Origin: JBDHZU01 sp039812085
Lineage (GTDB): Bacteria > Actinomycetota > Actinomycetes > S36-B12 > UBA10799
DNA: 17,375 bases
Assembly (NCBI GenBank): GCA_039812085.1
Contig: JBDHZU010000029.1
Span: 1-17,375 of the forward strand
Direction of reading: 5' to 3'
In this document: positions 6,905 to 14,095 of the stretch, piece after piece
Layout: every line of letters begins with the position of its first letter
How positions within the stretch are numbered: the stretch's first letter is position 1
The notes under the pieces: generated by a model
What the model was told of the DNA's origin: nothing
What the model saw: the letters and a program-made list of their open reading frames with translations, nothing else
Databases searched by the model: none
Translations under genes and position numbers: made by a program

Positions 6905-7441
6905 TTACTCAGCAGCAGGTAGTTCCATGGGGCCAGCCTTGGCCGCTGGGAAGTAGTCCTTGCCGATGCCGGAGTCTTGCTTGGGAACCATGACGGTGCG
7001 CTTCCAACTCACGATCTGATCACCGTGCTGGTTCAATCCGCGCGTGTTCATCGTGATGATGCCAGCGAAAGGACGCTTGGCGGATTCACGCTTGTCGATG
7101 CAGATGCTCTCGGCGTAGATGGTGTCTCCGATGTAGACCGGGTGGGTCAGCTTGATGTCAGTCCAGCCCAGGTTCGCCACCGCGTTCTGGCTCATGTCGA
7201 TGACGGACAGACCAAGCACGAGTGCAACTGTCAGACCCGAGTTGACGATGATTTTTCCGTCAGTGATGGGGTTCGACTCAGCCAAGTGGGCGTTGAAGTG
7301 GTTCTGGTTGGTGTTGCAGGTCAACAGTGTGAACCAGGTGCTGTCCGCCTCAGAGATGGTGCGACCGAAGGGGTGCTGGTACACGTCCCCGATCTCGAAG
7401 TCTTCAAAGAATCGGCCGAGTTGCGCAGCGTGAACGGTCAC
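6905..7441 (-). CDS. MaoC-like hot-dog-fold enoyl-CoA hydratase/dehydratase
   Basis: Probable CoA-thioester hydratase, 178 residues, cytoplasmic. It has the single hot-dog layout of MaoC proteins: FEDFEIGDVYQHPFGRTISEAD at the N-terminus, then TCNTNQNHFNAH (41-52), then a long central helix region and C-terminal strands. In canonical MaoC hydratases the motif is D-x-N-P-[IV]-H. Here it reads N43-T-N45-Q-N-H48, keeping the His but showing Asn where Asp is usual. This may be a subfamily trait, as in mesaconyl-CoA-hydratase-like proteins, so I do not assign a substrate. The GTG start has AGGGAG 7 nt upstream. It follows the patatin-like gene by 53 bp, probably in the same transcript, which hints at acyl-CoA or lipid turnover. 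Confidence 0.85.
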   Translation of the reverse strand: MTVHAAQLGRFFEDFEIGDVYQHPFGRTISEADSTWFTLLTCNTNQNHFNAHLAESNPITDGKIIVNSGLTVALVLGLSVIDMSQNAVANLGWTDIKLTHPVYIGDTIYAESICIDKRESAKRPFAGIITMNTRGLNQHGDQIVSWKRTVMVPKQDSGIGKDYFPAAKAGPMELPAAE

Positions 7442-7494
7442 CGTAGAACTCCCTGGGATGGATCGAATTGGTCGATCGGGAGTCTATGCAGCGA

Positions 7495-8382
7495 CTAAAC
7501 CGGCTTTGACAGGGCATCCGATGGAGCGTGGCCGTAGCGCCCTGGGCCATCGATACGCAGCTCGGAAAGCCACTCATTCGTAAGTTCATACGCAGCGTCG
7601 GCCAATTCCTTACTGCGTTTGAAGTCGTCTGGTCGGCTGGTGATGGGCCACGGTCCGGGGAGATACAGCACGGTCCGATCAGTGACTGCTTCCAGATCGC
7701 GACGAACCTGCAGGCTGGCCATGATCGCGGCCATTCGACTGAGGTTAGAGAAGAACGTGTTGTCCTTCTGTGGAGCAACCACGGTAAAGCCACAGTCCAA
7801 GACGACGATTGTCTGCGCCCCTTGTTCGGCAGCAAGCGCGATGGGGATATTGGCGACGAGTCCCCCATCCACCAAACGACGACCTTCTCGTTCCACGGTG
7901 GGGAAAACACCTGGGATCGCCGCGCTCGCCAGAATCGCGGACACCAAGTCGCCTGAGCTATTGCCCACGAGTTCACCGGTATCGAAGTCGGTGGCTACTG
8001 CCGTGTAGGGAATAGCGAGTTCGGAGAAGTCTCGGCTTGGAATTGATTCCTCGATGAACTCTCGCAGGCCGGCGTTATCGACAGCAGCCGGTTCACCCAG
8101 CATCACCCGACGAGCGGCATCTAGCGCCCGTCCGAATACTTGGTCACGAGTGATGATCGACCACAGTGCCGCAAGCCGATCCGCGCAGGTATCGGGGTCT
8201 TCGGCAACCACTGCGCCGTTGAGACTGCCAACCGAAGTACCGAGCACCATGTCGGGCTTGATGTCGGTCCTCGCCAAAGCCCGTAGCTGCCCTACTTCGA
8301 CGGCTCCGAATGATGCGCCTCCAGCCAAGACATAGGCAACGGGACCGGGCAGATCTTCAGCTAATTCAATTGACGCAGTCAA
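7495..8382 (-). CDS. Patatin-like phospholipase/lipid acyl hydrolase
   Basis: Serine hydrolase of the patatin family, 295 residues, likely acting on membrane or storage lipids. Catalytic elements are in order: the oxyanion-hole glycine loop LAGGASFGAVEVG (19-31), the nucleophile elbow G48-T-S50-V-G52, and the catalytic Asp in V171-D172-G-G174, followed by the usual ANIP. There is no signal peptide and no membrane helix. The start is a TTG at 8382. I kept it because the frame has a stop six codons upstream and there is no ATG or GTG between the TTG and the glycine loop; GATGGG about 9 nt upstream may serve as ribosome site. It begins 15 bp after the DUF3040 stop, so the two are very likely co-transcribed. 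Confidence 0.88.
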   Translation of the reverse strand: MTASIELAEDLPGPVAYVLAGGASFGAVEVGQLRALARTDIKPDMVLGTSVGSLNGAVVAEDPDTCADRLAALWSIITRDQVFGRALDAARRVMLGEPAAVDNAGLREFIEESIPSRDFSELAIPYTAVATDFDTGELVGNSSGDLVSAILASAAIPGVFPTVEREGRRLVDGGLVANIPIALAAEQGAQTIVVLDCGFTVVAPQKDNTFFSNLSRMAAIMASLQVRRDLEAVTDRTVLYLPGPWPITSRPDDFKRSKELADAAYELTNEWLSELRIDGPGRYGHAPSDALSKPV

Positions 8383-8397
8383 AATGCAAACCCATCT

Positions 8398-8796
8398 TCA
8401 AGATGTAAAACCATCGTTCTCCCGGCGACGACGCCACCGTTCTTCCATCCGTGCCATGAAGCTCGACTGTTCCGTCTGCTTAGGCGGCGACCCGGGAACC
8501 CGGACAGCCGCATCAAAACCGTTCTCCGGTTGTGCCCGCATTCCCGCACTAATCAGCAGGACGCCACCCAGCATGAGCAAGAACCCGGCCGCACCCAGCG
8601 CGATGATCGAGGTACTGACGCCGCTCACCAAAGCCACGAGACCGAGCACAACACCAAGTACTCCGAGGAATACCTGACGACCATTGACCGTTCGTTGCGA
8701 CCCGCGTCGCAGCGTGGAAGCGAACTTGGGATCTTCGGCATGTAGCGCACGCTCCATCTGTTCGAGGAGACGCTGTTCATGCTCCGACAACGGCAT
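8398..8796 (-). CDS. DUF3040 family small membrane protein
   Basis: The 132-residue protein of unknown function matches the actinobacterial DUF3040 pattern. It starts MPLSEHEQRLLEQMERALHAEDPKFA, an amphipathic cytoplasmic segment. Two adjacent membrane helices follow (about 42-60 and 64-83), then a basic tail with the cluster RWRRRR. Genes of this family are often found near dinB and mraZ in Actinobacteria, and it is next to dinB here. The ATG at 8796 has AAGGGGG 8 nt upstream. It lies 96 bp downstream of dinB and 15 bp upstream of the patatin-like gene. No function can be read from the sequence. Confidence 0.88.
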   Translation of the reverse strand: MPLSEHEQRLLEQMERALHAEDPKFASTLRRGSQRTVNGRQVFLGVLGVVLGLVALVSGVSTSIIALGAAGFLLMLGGVLLISAGMRAQPENGFDAAVRVPGSPPKQTEQSSFMARMEERWRRRRENDGFTS

Positions 8797-8855
8797 GGCT
8801 TTGACCCCCTTAATGTGCGGGCGCGAGTGTTTCGGGCGTAGGTCTCCACCATAGA

Positions 8856-8883
8856 GCCAGCAGGCACCGAATGGGTAGCTGGC
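8856..8883. other. Hairpin in the dinB-DUF3040 gap
   Basis: Arms GCCAGC / GCTGGC (8856-8861 and 8878-8883) with a 16-nt loop, starting 9 bp past the dinB stop. There is no U-tract. It may be a weak terminator separating dinB from the DUF3040 transcript, or chance. Confidence 0.3.
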
Positions 8884-8892
8884 GGGTCATGC

Positions 8893-10134
8893 TCATGGCC
8901 GATCTGGAGGATCAATTGCCAAGGTTCTTGCCGGAACCAACGCAGAGTGACCAAAACGGGTTGCAACCTCGTCAGCGACCTGTTCAGTCCGTCGCGTTCG
9001 ATCATCGGTATCAGTCAAAGTGAGTTGTCGACCAACTTCTTCGATTGCTGCCAACTTCTCGATCGCCACCCCCACGAGCCGAATCTGTCGACCATCAGTC
9101 GATAGGTCACGGAACAGACTGCTGGCCACTTGTTCAATTTCAGCCGCCACATCAGTGGGCTTAGCCAAACTTCGTGAACGGCTCACGGTTGTGAAGTCTT
9201 CGAATCGAACTTTGATGGACACCGTAGAACCTACGAGTCCTTTGTGACGAAGCCGCCGGGCAACCGTCTGCGCTTCGGTGGCCAGTACGTGATGGACCTG
9301 CGGATCATCGGCGTCAAGGTCACGGGCGAAGGTCCGTTCTGATCCCATCGACTTTTCTTCATGCCCCGTACTGACAGGACGCAGTTCTTCTCCCATTGCC
9401 AACGCGATCAGTCGCGCGGCTGATGCCTCACCGAGGATGCGGGCGAGCCGGGCCTCGCCCAAGTCGAGCAGCTCAGCCACGGTGGTGATTCCGAGACCGT
9501 TGAGTCGAACTTCGGTTCGCTCCCCCACTCCCCACAACCGTCCGACGGGAAGTTCGGCAAGGAATGCTCGGGTATAGGCGACCGGAATCAACAACGTCCC
9601 ATCCGGCTTGGCTAACGCGGAAGCGATCTTGGCGACCATGGTCACCCCGGCAATACCGACCGAGCAGGGCAATCCCACTTCATCCCGGACATCTTGGCGG
9701 ATCTGCCGTGCAATCTGGGTGGGCGTACCCACTGCCCGACGCGCACGAGAGACATCAACGAACGCCTCGTCAATAGATAGCGGCTCCACCAAATCGCTGA
9801 ATCGACGCAGAATCTGCATGACCTGACGAGATGCCTGCTGATACGCCTCGAATCGGTGGTCAACGAATATCGCCTGTGGTGCCAATCGCGCAGCAACTGC
9901 ACCTGGCATCGCAGAATGAACTCCAAGCACACGCGCCTCATAGCTTGCTGACGACACCACGGACCGTCCGCCAGGGCGTCCGACGATGACCGGTTTACCC
10001 GCCAAGCTGGGATCGTCACGAATCTCGACCGAGGCAAAGAACGCGTCCATATCCATATGCAGGATGTGTGCGCCGGTGTCATTACTACCCCAGTCACGCT
10101 TTGGACCTTTCGGTCGCAACTGGGATGCCGTCAT
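8893..10134 (-). CDS. dinB: DNA polymerase IV (Y-family translesion polymerase)
   Basis: Error-prone Y-family polymerase that extends past DNA lesions; 413 residues, a full-length protein. The palm carries the metal-binding carboxylates in HMDMDAFFASVE (D28, D30) and LSIDEAFVDV (D122, E123). Next comes SVVSSASYEAR (fingers), the thumb with two helix-hairpin-helix-like segments (LWGVGERTEVRLNGLGI), and the little-finger domain (about 265-375) with SERTFARDL. Q370-LTLTD may be a sliding-clamp-binding motif of QLxLF type. The ATG at 10134 has GCAGG 8 nt upstream. An N-terminal stretch of about 22 residues precedes the catalytic core. It is divergent from aidB across a repeat-containing region. 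I found no convincing LexA or SOS box. Confidence 0.95.
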   Translation of the reverse strand: MTASQLRPKGPKRDWGSNDTGAHILHMDMDAFFASVEIRDDPSLAGKPVIVGRPGGRSVVSSASYEARVLGVHSAMPGAVAARLAPQAIFVDHRFEAYQQASRQVMQILRRFSDLVEPLSIDEAFVDVSRARRAVGTPTQIARQIRQDVRDEVGLPCSVGIAGVTMVAKIASALAKPDGTLLIPVAYTRAFLAELPVGRLWGVGERTEVRLNGLGITTVAELLDLGEARLARILGEASAARLIALAMGEELRPVSTGHEEKSMGSERTFARDLDADDPQVHHVLATEAQTVARRLRHKGLVGSTVSIKVRFEDFTTVSRSRSLAKPTDVAAEIEQVASSLFRDLSTDGRQIRLVGVAIEKLAAIEEVGRQLTLTDTDDRTRRTEQVADEVATRFGHSALVPARTLAIDPPDRP

Positions 10135-10174
10135 ATCGACAGCCTGCCACGCACCTACGACAAACCGAGTGCGC

Positions 10175-10224
10175 GCAGCCGCCTACCGGTCGATCATCGT
10201 TGCGAGCGGTTACGAGAATTTCGC
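10175..10224. repeat. 50-bp direct repeat, copy 1 (dinB-aidB intergenic)
   Basis: It matches 10306-10355 at 47 of 50 positions with no gaps; all three differences are transitions. Its 3' part holds an inverted repeat, GTTGCGA (10199-10205) with TCGCAAC (10221-10227). Confidence 0.92.
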
Positions 10225-10272
10225 AACAGTCAAAGTGCGGCAGACCACCAGCGCGGACGAGTAAAAGCGAGC

Positions 10273-10291
10273 CGATGATCCTCCGGTAGGC
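10273..10291. repeat. Inverted partial copy between the two direct repeats
   Basis: Reverse complement of 10181-10199 (inside copy 1) at 17 of 19 positions; the two mismatches are adjacent and central. It can also pair with 10312-10330 in copy 2 (16 Watson-Crick pairs plus one G-U), with a 20-nt loop. It is therefore positioned to form alternative hairpins with either copy. Confidence 0.8.
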
Positions 10292-10305
10292 CAAGCCCGA
10301 AGGGT

Positions 10306-10355
10306 GCAGCCGCCTGCCGGTCGATCATCGTTGCGAGTGGTTACGAGAACTTCGC
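10306..10355. repeat. 50-bp direct repeat, copy 2 (dinB-aidB intergenic)
   Basis: Second copy, offset 131 bp from copy 1, ending 37 bp before the aidB start. The inner TTGCG...CGCAA stem is kept despite a 2-nt insertion at its 3' arm. I saw no third copy elsewhere in the window. Confidence 0.92.
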
Positions 10356-10380
10356 GCAATACAAAAGTGGGTCAAAGAAG

Positions 10381-10386
10381 TACCGT
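10381..10386 (+). promoter_or_regulatory. Candidate -10 for a leaderless aidB transcript
   Basis: TACCGT (TANNNT form) ends 6 nt before the GTG at 10393. The only purine-rich stretch, GAAGGG, abuts the GTG, too close for a normal ribosome site. Leaderless expression is the simpler reading. Confidence 0.35.
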
Positions 10387-10392
10387 GAAGGG

Positions 10393-12069
10393 GTGACTGA
10401 CTCACCGCATATCGCATCCCCGCTGGACACCCACGAGGTCACGAACCAATCGACGCCGTTGGTTGACTACGACGTTTTCAGCAGCGATACCGCGCTCGTT
10501 GAAGCAACTACCACGTTTGGGGCGGCAGCTGAGCTCGATGAGTTGTCCAAGTTGGGACGACGAACCAGTAGCGCCGAAGTTCAGCAGTGGGCCTGGGAAG
10601 CAGACACTGTGCCCCCGGTTCTGCATACTCACGACCGATTCGGCCATCGCATTGACGAGGTCACGTTTCACCCCGCCTGGCACAACTTGATGTCGGAAGC
10701 GGTGTCCCACGGATTGCACGCTGCCCCCTGGGCCGAAGACGTCGAAGCCGCTCACACCAAGCGTGCCGCCGGATTCGTCACGTGGTACCAGGCAGAAGCA
10801 GGTCACGGCTGCCCCATCTCGATGACGTACGCGGCCGTACCGGCTTTGCTGAGCGATCCCGGAATCTCCGATGAGTGGATCAACGGACTGACGTCCCGGA
10901 CGTACGACTTTGGGCTGCGGGCACCGGCGTCAAAAGCGGGACTTATTGCCGGGATGTCGATGACCGAGAAGCAGGGCGGTTCTGACGTCCGAACGAACAC
11001 GACGACAGCGACTCCAGTCGATGGCGACGATCGCACCTACTTGTTGAACGGTCACAAGTTCTTTTGTTCCGCACCCATGAGCGACGTGTTCCTGGTGTTG
11101 GGTCAAGCTCCCGGTGGACTCTCGTGCTTCCTGGTCCCCCGCGTCCTGCCCGATGGAACAAAGAATGTCTTCCGCATTCAGCGGTTGAAGAACAAGCTGG
11201 GCAACCGTTCCAACGCTAGTAGCGAGATCGAATTCGGCAACACCGTCGGCATCCGACTCGGTGAAGAAGGTCGTGGCGTACGCACCATCGTGGAGATGGT
11301 GTCGGCAACTCGCCTGGACTGTGTGCTGGGTTCGACCGCCGTGATGCGACGAGCTTTGTCCGAAGCTATCTGGCACACGCAGCATCGTTCGGCATTTGGC
11401 ACCACGTTGATCGATGCCCCATTGATGCGGTCGGTGCTGGCTGATCTCGCGTTGGAAGTTGAGGCAGCGACCTGGCTGGGACTGCGGTTGGCACACGCCA
11501 CCGATGTGGCAACTAGCGGTGGCCCGGATGCCGAACGCGAACGTGCTTTCCGACGCCTCGCCTTGCCCATGAGTAAGTACTTCGTGTGCAAGCGCACTCC
11601 GTTTGTCACCTTCGAGTCGTTGGAATGTCTCGGCGGCGCGGGCTACATCGAAGAGTCGAACATGCCCCGCTTGTTCCGGGAGTCTCCGCTGAACTCGATT
11701 TGGGAAGGCTCCGGCAACGTCAATGCACTCGATCTGTTGCGGGCACTCGGACGTAACCCAGAGAGTTTGGACGCTTGGCTCGAAGTCATCGCACCCGCTC
11801 GTGGATCAGATGCGCAGTTCGATACTGCTGTTGACGACGTATTGACCATGTTGAGTTCAGGCCCGAACGAGGCGATGGCTCGACGACTAGCCGAACGTAT
11901 GGCCTTGGTTCTGCAAGCGTCCCTGCTTATCCAGCACGCACCGTCAGCGGTTGCTGATGCATTTACCGCCACCCGTTTGAACCCACTGGCCGGTGAATCC
12001 ACCTTTGGCGCGCGTTCAACTGGGGCAGCGCAGGACCTCTTGATCGAACGAGCAGCGCCCGTCGTCTAA
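10393..12069 (+). CDS. aidB: AidB-family acyl-CoA dehydrogenase-like flavoprotein
   Basis: FAD-binding protein of the AidB branch of acyl-CoA dehydrogenases, 558 residues. In E. coli AidB is part of the adaptive response to alkylating agents, binds DNA and shows weak isovaleryl-CoA dehydrogenase activity. Branch-specific motifs are present: N-terminal NQSTPLVDYDVFSSDTALVEA, GMSMTEKQGGSDVRTNTT (187-204), RLKNKLGNRSNASSEIEF (264-281), ECLGGAGYIEESNMPRLFRE (411-430) and NSIWEGSGNVNALDLLR (434-450). The length and the N-terminal extension fit AidB and exceed the roughly 380 residues of ordinary catabolic acyl-CoA dehydrogenases. The GTG start gives an N-terminus about 12 residues longer than E. 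coli AidB. It is divergent from dinB. A role in catabolism cannot be excluded. Confidence 0.92.
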   Translation: MTDSPHIASPLDTHEVTNQSTPLVDYDVFSSDTALVEATTTFGAAAELDELSKLGRRTSSAEVQQWAWEADTVPPVLHTHDRFGHRIDEVTFHPAWHNLMSEAVSHGLHAAPWAEDVEAAHTKRAAGFVTWYQAEAGHGCPISMTYAAVPALLSDPGISDEWINGLTSRTYDFGLRAPASKAGLIAGMSMTEKQGGSDVRTNTTTATPVDGDDRTYLLNGHKFFCSAPMSDVFLVLGQAPGGLSCFLVPRVLPDGTKNVFRIQRLKNKLGNRSNASSEIEFGNTVGIRLGEEGRGVRTIVEMVSATRLDCVLGSTAVMRRALSEAIWHTQHRSAFGTTLIDAPLMRSVLADLALEVEAATWLGLRLAHATDVATSGGPDAERERAFRRLALPMSKYFVCKRTPFVTFESLECLGGAGYIEESNMPRLFRESPLNSIWEGSGNVNALDLLRALGRNPESLDAWLEVIAPARGSDAQFDTAVDDVLTMLSSGPNEAMARRLAERMALVLQASLLIQHAPSAVADAFTATRLNPLAGESTFGARSTGAAQDLLIERAAPVV

Positions 12070-12081
12070 AAATCCGACGGG
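12058..12081. terminator. Stem-loop across the aidB stop, at the aidB/hemE convergent junction
   Basis: Perfect 7-bp GC-rich stem CCCGTCG / CGACGGG with a 10-nt A-rich loop (TCTAAAAATC) that contains the aidB TAA. Only 18 bp separate the aidB and hemE stop codons. No U-tract follows, but it probably ends transcription from both sides. Confidence 0.55.
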
Positions 12082-12087
12082 TAATGA

Positions 12088-13152
12088 CTAACAGGTTCGT
12101 TCGTGAACGTAATCGACCACTGACGTAATCACGTCTGGGTCAGCGTCCGGGGGAACTCCATGTCCCAGATTGAAGATGTGTCCGGGCAATGCAGTTGCGC
12201 TCGCCAATACATCGTCAACCGCTGCGAACAGTGCCTTCTCTCCAGCAAACAATGCCGCCGGGTCAAGGTTGCCTTGCAACGGTGTAGGCACCGATAAGCG
12301 ACGTTGTGCCTCATCGAGGCGAACTCGAAAGTCCACACCCACCACGTCGGCTCCGGCCTGGCGTAAGTCTTCCAAAAGCTCCCCCGTCCCCACCCCAAAG
12401 TGGATTCGCGGAACCCCAAGGTCCTGCACGCTGGCCAGCACTCTCGCGGAATGTGGTTGGGCGTAGGCGCGGTACAGCGCGGGTGACAATGCACCCACCC
12501 AGGAATCGAACAATTGAATGGCTGACGCTCCAGCGAGAACTTGCATGCGCAGGAACTGCCCGCAGATCACCGAAATCCGTTCCAGTAGGGCGTTCCATAG
12601 TTCTGGCTGACCGAGCATCATTGCCTTGGTGTGGACGTGATCACGGCTTGGTCGACCCTCCACCAAGTAGCTGGCCACAGTGAAGGGCGCACCCACAAAT
12701 CCGATGAGCGGGGTCGACCCCAGTTCAGTTGTTACTGCCCGTACCGCATCGATAATGGAACTCACGGCAGCTTCATCGAGATCCGGAAGCCGCTGCAAAT
12801 CGGCGAGAGTGCGGAACGGTTGAGCCACTACCGGTCCCACACCAGGCACGATGTCGAGTTCCACCCCCACTGCTTTCAACGGAACCACGATGTCGGAGAA
12901 AAAGATTGCGGCATCAACCCCGTGGCGACGAACGGGTTGCAGCGTGATTTCAGTGACGAGGTCAGTATCGAAACAGGCCTGCATCATCGAGTTGCCCTCG
13001 CGAAGCGCGCGGTATTCCGGAAGCGACCGCCCCGCTTGGCGCATGAACCACACTGGCGTATGGGCAACCGCTGCGCCCTGCGCAGTAGCAATGAGCGGGG
13101 AGTCGACCGTACGACCGTCGATCAGCGGATGGTCAGGTGCGAGCACCGCCAC
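12088..13152 (-). CDS. hemE: Uroporphyrinogen decarboxylase
   Basis: It converts uroporphyrinogen III to coproporphyrinogen III in heme biosynthesis; a cytoplasmic homodimer in known cases. The 354-residue product is of family length. Signature regions are visible: PVWFMRQAGRSLPEYR (33-48, substrate-binding arginines R38 and R42), FFSDIVVP with the catalytic-type D87, GAPFTVASYLVEG with Y162, FDSWVGALSP, GVDFRV, LQGNLDP, and the C-terminal NLGHGVPPDADP. The start is the GTG at 13152; no strong ribosome site is visible, so the N-terminus could shift by a few codons. It lies 20 bp downstream of the EamA transporter on the same strand and is probably co-transcribed with it. No other heme gene is in the window. 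Confidence 0.95.
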   Translation of the reverse strand: MAVLAPDHPLIDGRTVDSPLIATAQGAAVAHTPVWFMRQAGRSLPEYRALREGNSMMQACFDTDLVTEITLQPVRRHGVDAAIFFSDIVVPLKAVGVELDIVPGVGPVVAQPFRTLADLQRLPDLDEAAVSSIIDAVRAVTTELGSTPLIGFVGAPFTVASYLVEGRPSRDHVHTKAMMLGQPELWNALLERISVICGQFLRMQVLAGASAIQLFDSWVGALSPALYRAYAQPHSARVLASVQDLGVPRIHFGVGTGELLEDLRQAGADVVGVDFRVRLDEAQRRLSVPTPLQGNLDPAALFAGEKALFAAVDDVLASATALPGHIFNLGHGVPPDADPDVITSVVDYVHERTC

Positions 13153-13172
13153 ATCGTCGCATGCTCACTCAA

Positions 13173-14018
13173 CTAGCCCACAGACATCAACCCAACACCG
13201 AGCAAGGCCACCGCTACGCCGAGGTACTGCAACCTACGCAAACGTTCACCATGAACCCACCACGCCAGCCACACCGTCACAATCGGATACAACGATCCCA
13301 GGACAGCCGCGATCACCAGCTGCCCGGACGACGACGCCCATCCGAAAGTGAGATTTGCGCTGACGTCGAACACTCCCACGACTGCGACCAGACCCAGATC
13401 TTTGCCCCGGAACTGCGGCCTCGTTCTGGTAGCAAATAACACGAGCAGCATCACGACGACGGAGCAGGCCCGCATCAACAGCAGGGTCCACGTAGTGCTC
13501 ACCATTGCCCCTTGGGCAATTGCCGCCATAGAGCCACCGAAGCCAAGAGCCGCTATGAACGCCAACCCCACCGACCGGCGATGGTCAGTCCGGGACAGTT
13601 CATGTTCGACCTCACGTTCCGGTGCGAGCACCACCATGAGTCCAACAATGGCAAGCACGGCTCCCGCCCAACCAACTGCTGACGGCAAATCACCCGTTAA
13701 CGCGCCGGTCAGCAACGGCACAACCACCCCAGTGGCAGCCACCGGGCTGACCACAGACATCGTGCCGATTGCCAATGCCGCATAGAACGTGACCAGCCCA
13801 AGCAAGCCACAGGCCGAACCGATTACTGCCCACGGCGTGATCGACCATCCCGGAAATGGGTCACGCAGCAGCAGAACCACCAGGACCATGAACAGCAGCC
13901 CAAAGCTCTGACTGATGGCAACAACGGCACGAACCGGATGGCGACGCGACAACGTGCCGCCCAAGAAGTCCGATGACCCCCAGAACAGGCTCGATAGTCC
14001 GGCGATAAGCGCTGTCAC
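13173..14018 (-). CDS. EamA/DMT-superfamily transporter
   Basis: Probable metabolite exporter or permease of the inner membrane, 281 residues. The protein is a near-continuous run of about ten hydrophobic helices in two similar halves (about 1-132 and 150-281), split by a charged loop (APEREVEHELSRTDHRR). This is the standard arrangement of two EamA repeats. Typical features are the N-terminal SSLFWGSSDFLGG, the helix end FYAALAIGTMSVVSPVAATGVVVPLL, and the second-half ASSSGQLVIAAVLGSLYPIVTVWLAW. The substrate cannot be inferred. The GTG start at 14018 has no ribosome site but has a TACCCT -10-like hexamer 7 nt upstream. It is divergent from the DUF3000 gene by 77 bp. Confidence 0.88.
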   Translation of the reverse strand: MTALIAGLSSLFWGSSDFLGGTLSRRHPVRAVVAISQSFGLLFMVLVVLLLRDPFPGWSITPWAVIGSACGLLGLVTFYAALAIGTMSVVSPVAATGVVVPLLTGALTGDLPSAVGWAGAVLAIVGLMVVLAPEREVEHELSRTDHRRSVGLAFIAALGFGGSMAAIAQGAMVSTTWTLLLMRACSVVVMLLVLFATRTRPQFRGKDLGLVAVVGVFDVSANLTFGWASSSGQLVIAAVLGSLYPIVTVWLAWWVHGERLRRLQYLGVAVALLGVGLMSVG

Positions 14019-14025
14019 CGATGTG

Positions 14026-14031
14026 AGGGTA
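14026..14031 (-). promoter_or_regulatory. Candidate -10 for a leaderless EamA transporter transcript
   Basis: TACCCT on the minus strand ends 7 nt before the GTG at 14018, with no Shine-Dalgarno sequence between. Confidence 0.35.
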
Positions 14032-14083
14032 GCTACTGAACGACTTGCTCACTGACCTACGGGCTTTGTGGTGGAAATGCTCG

Positions 14084-14089
14084 TAACGT
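14084..14089 (+). promoter_or_regulatory. Candidate -10 for a leaderless DUF3000 transcript
   Basis: TAACGT ends 6 nt before the GTG at 14096; no ribosome site is visible. It is paired back to back with the divergent TACCCT at 14026-14031. Confidence 0.35.
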
Positions 14090-14095
14090 CTAGCC

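Noticed and set aside
6977..7498. 173-codon open frame on the + strand
   Set aside because: Shadow of the MaoC-like gene on the opposite strand, with no ribosome site.
9642..10097. 151-codon minus-strand frame overlapping dinB
   Set aside because: Alternative frame of the same strand; the dinB frame carries the full set of Y-family motifs.
10175..10355. CRISPR array or IS terminal repeats
   Set aside because: Only two direct copies with a 131-bp offset and no spacer series; no transposase gene nearby and no target-site duplication seen.
10135..10392. LexA/SOS box or PafBC-type promoter upstream of dinB or aidB
   Set aside because: I looked for a GAAC-N4-GTTC type palindrome and for a TGTC-based element; only partial matches such as GAACTTCG were seen, so damage control by these factors is not supported.
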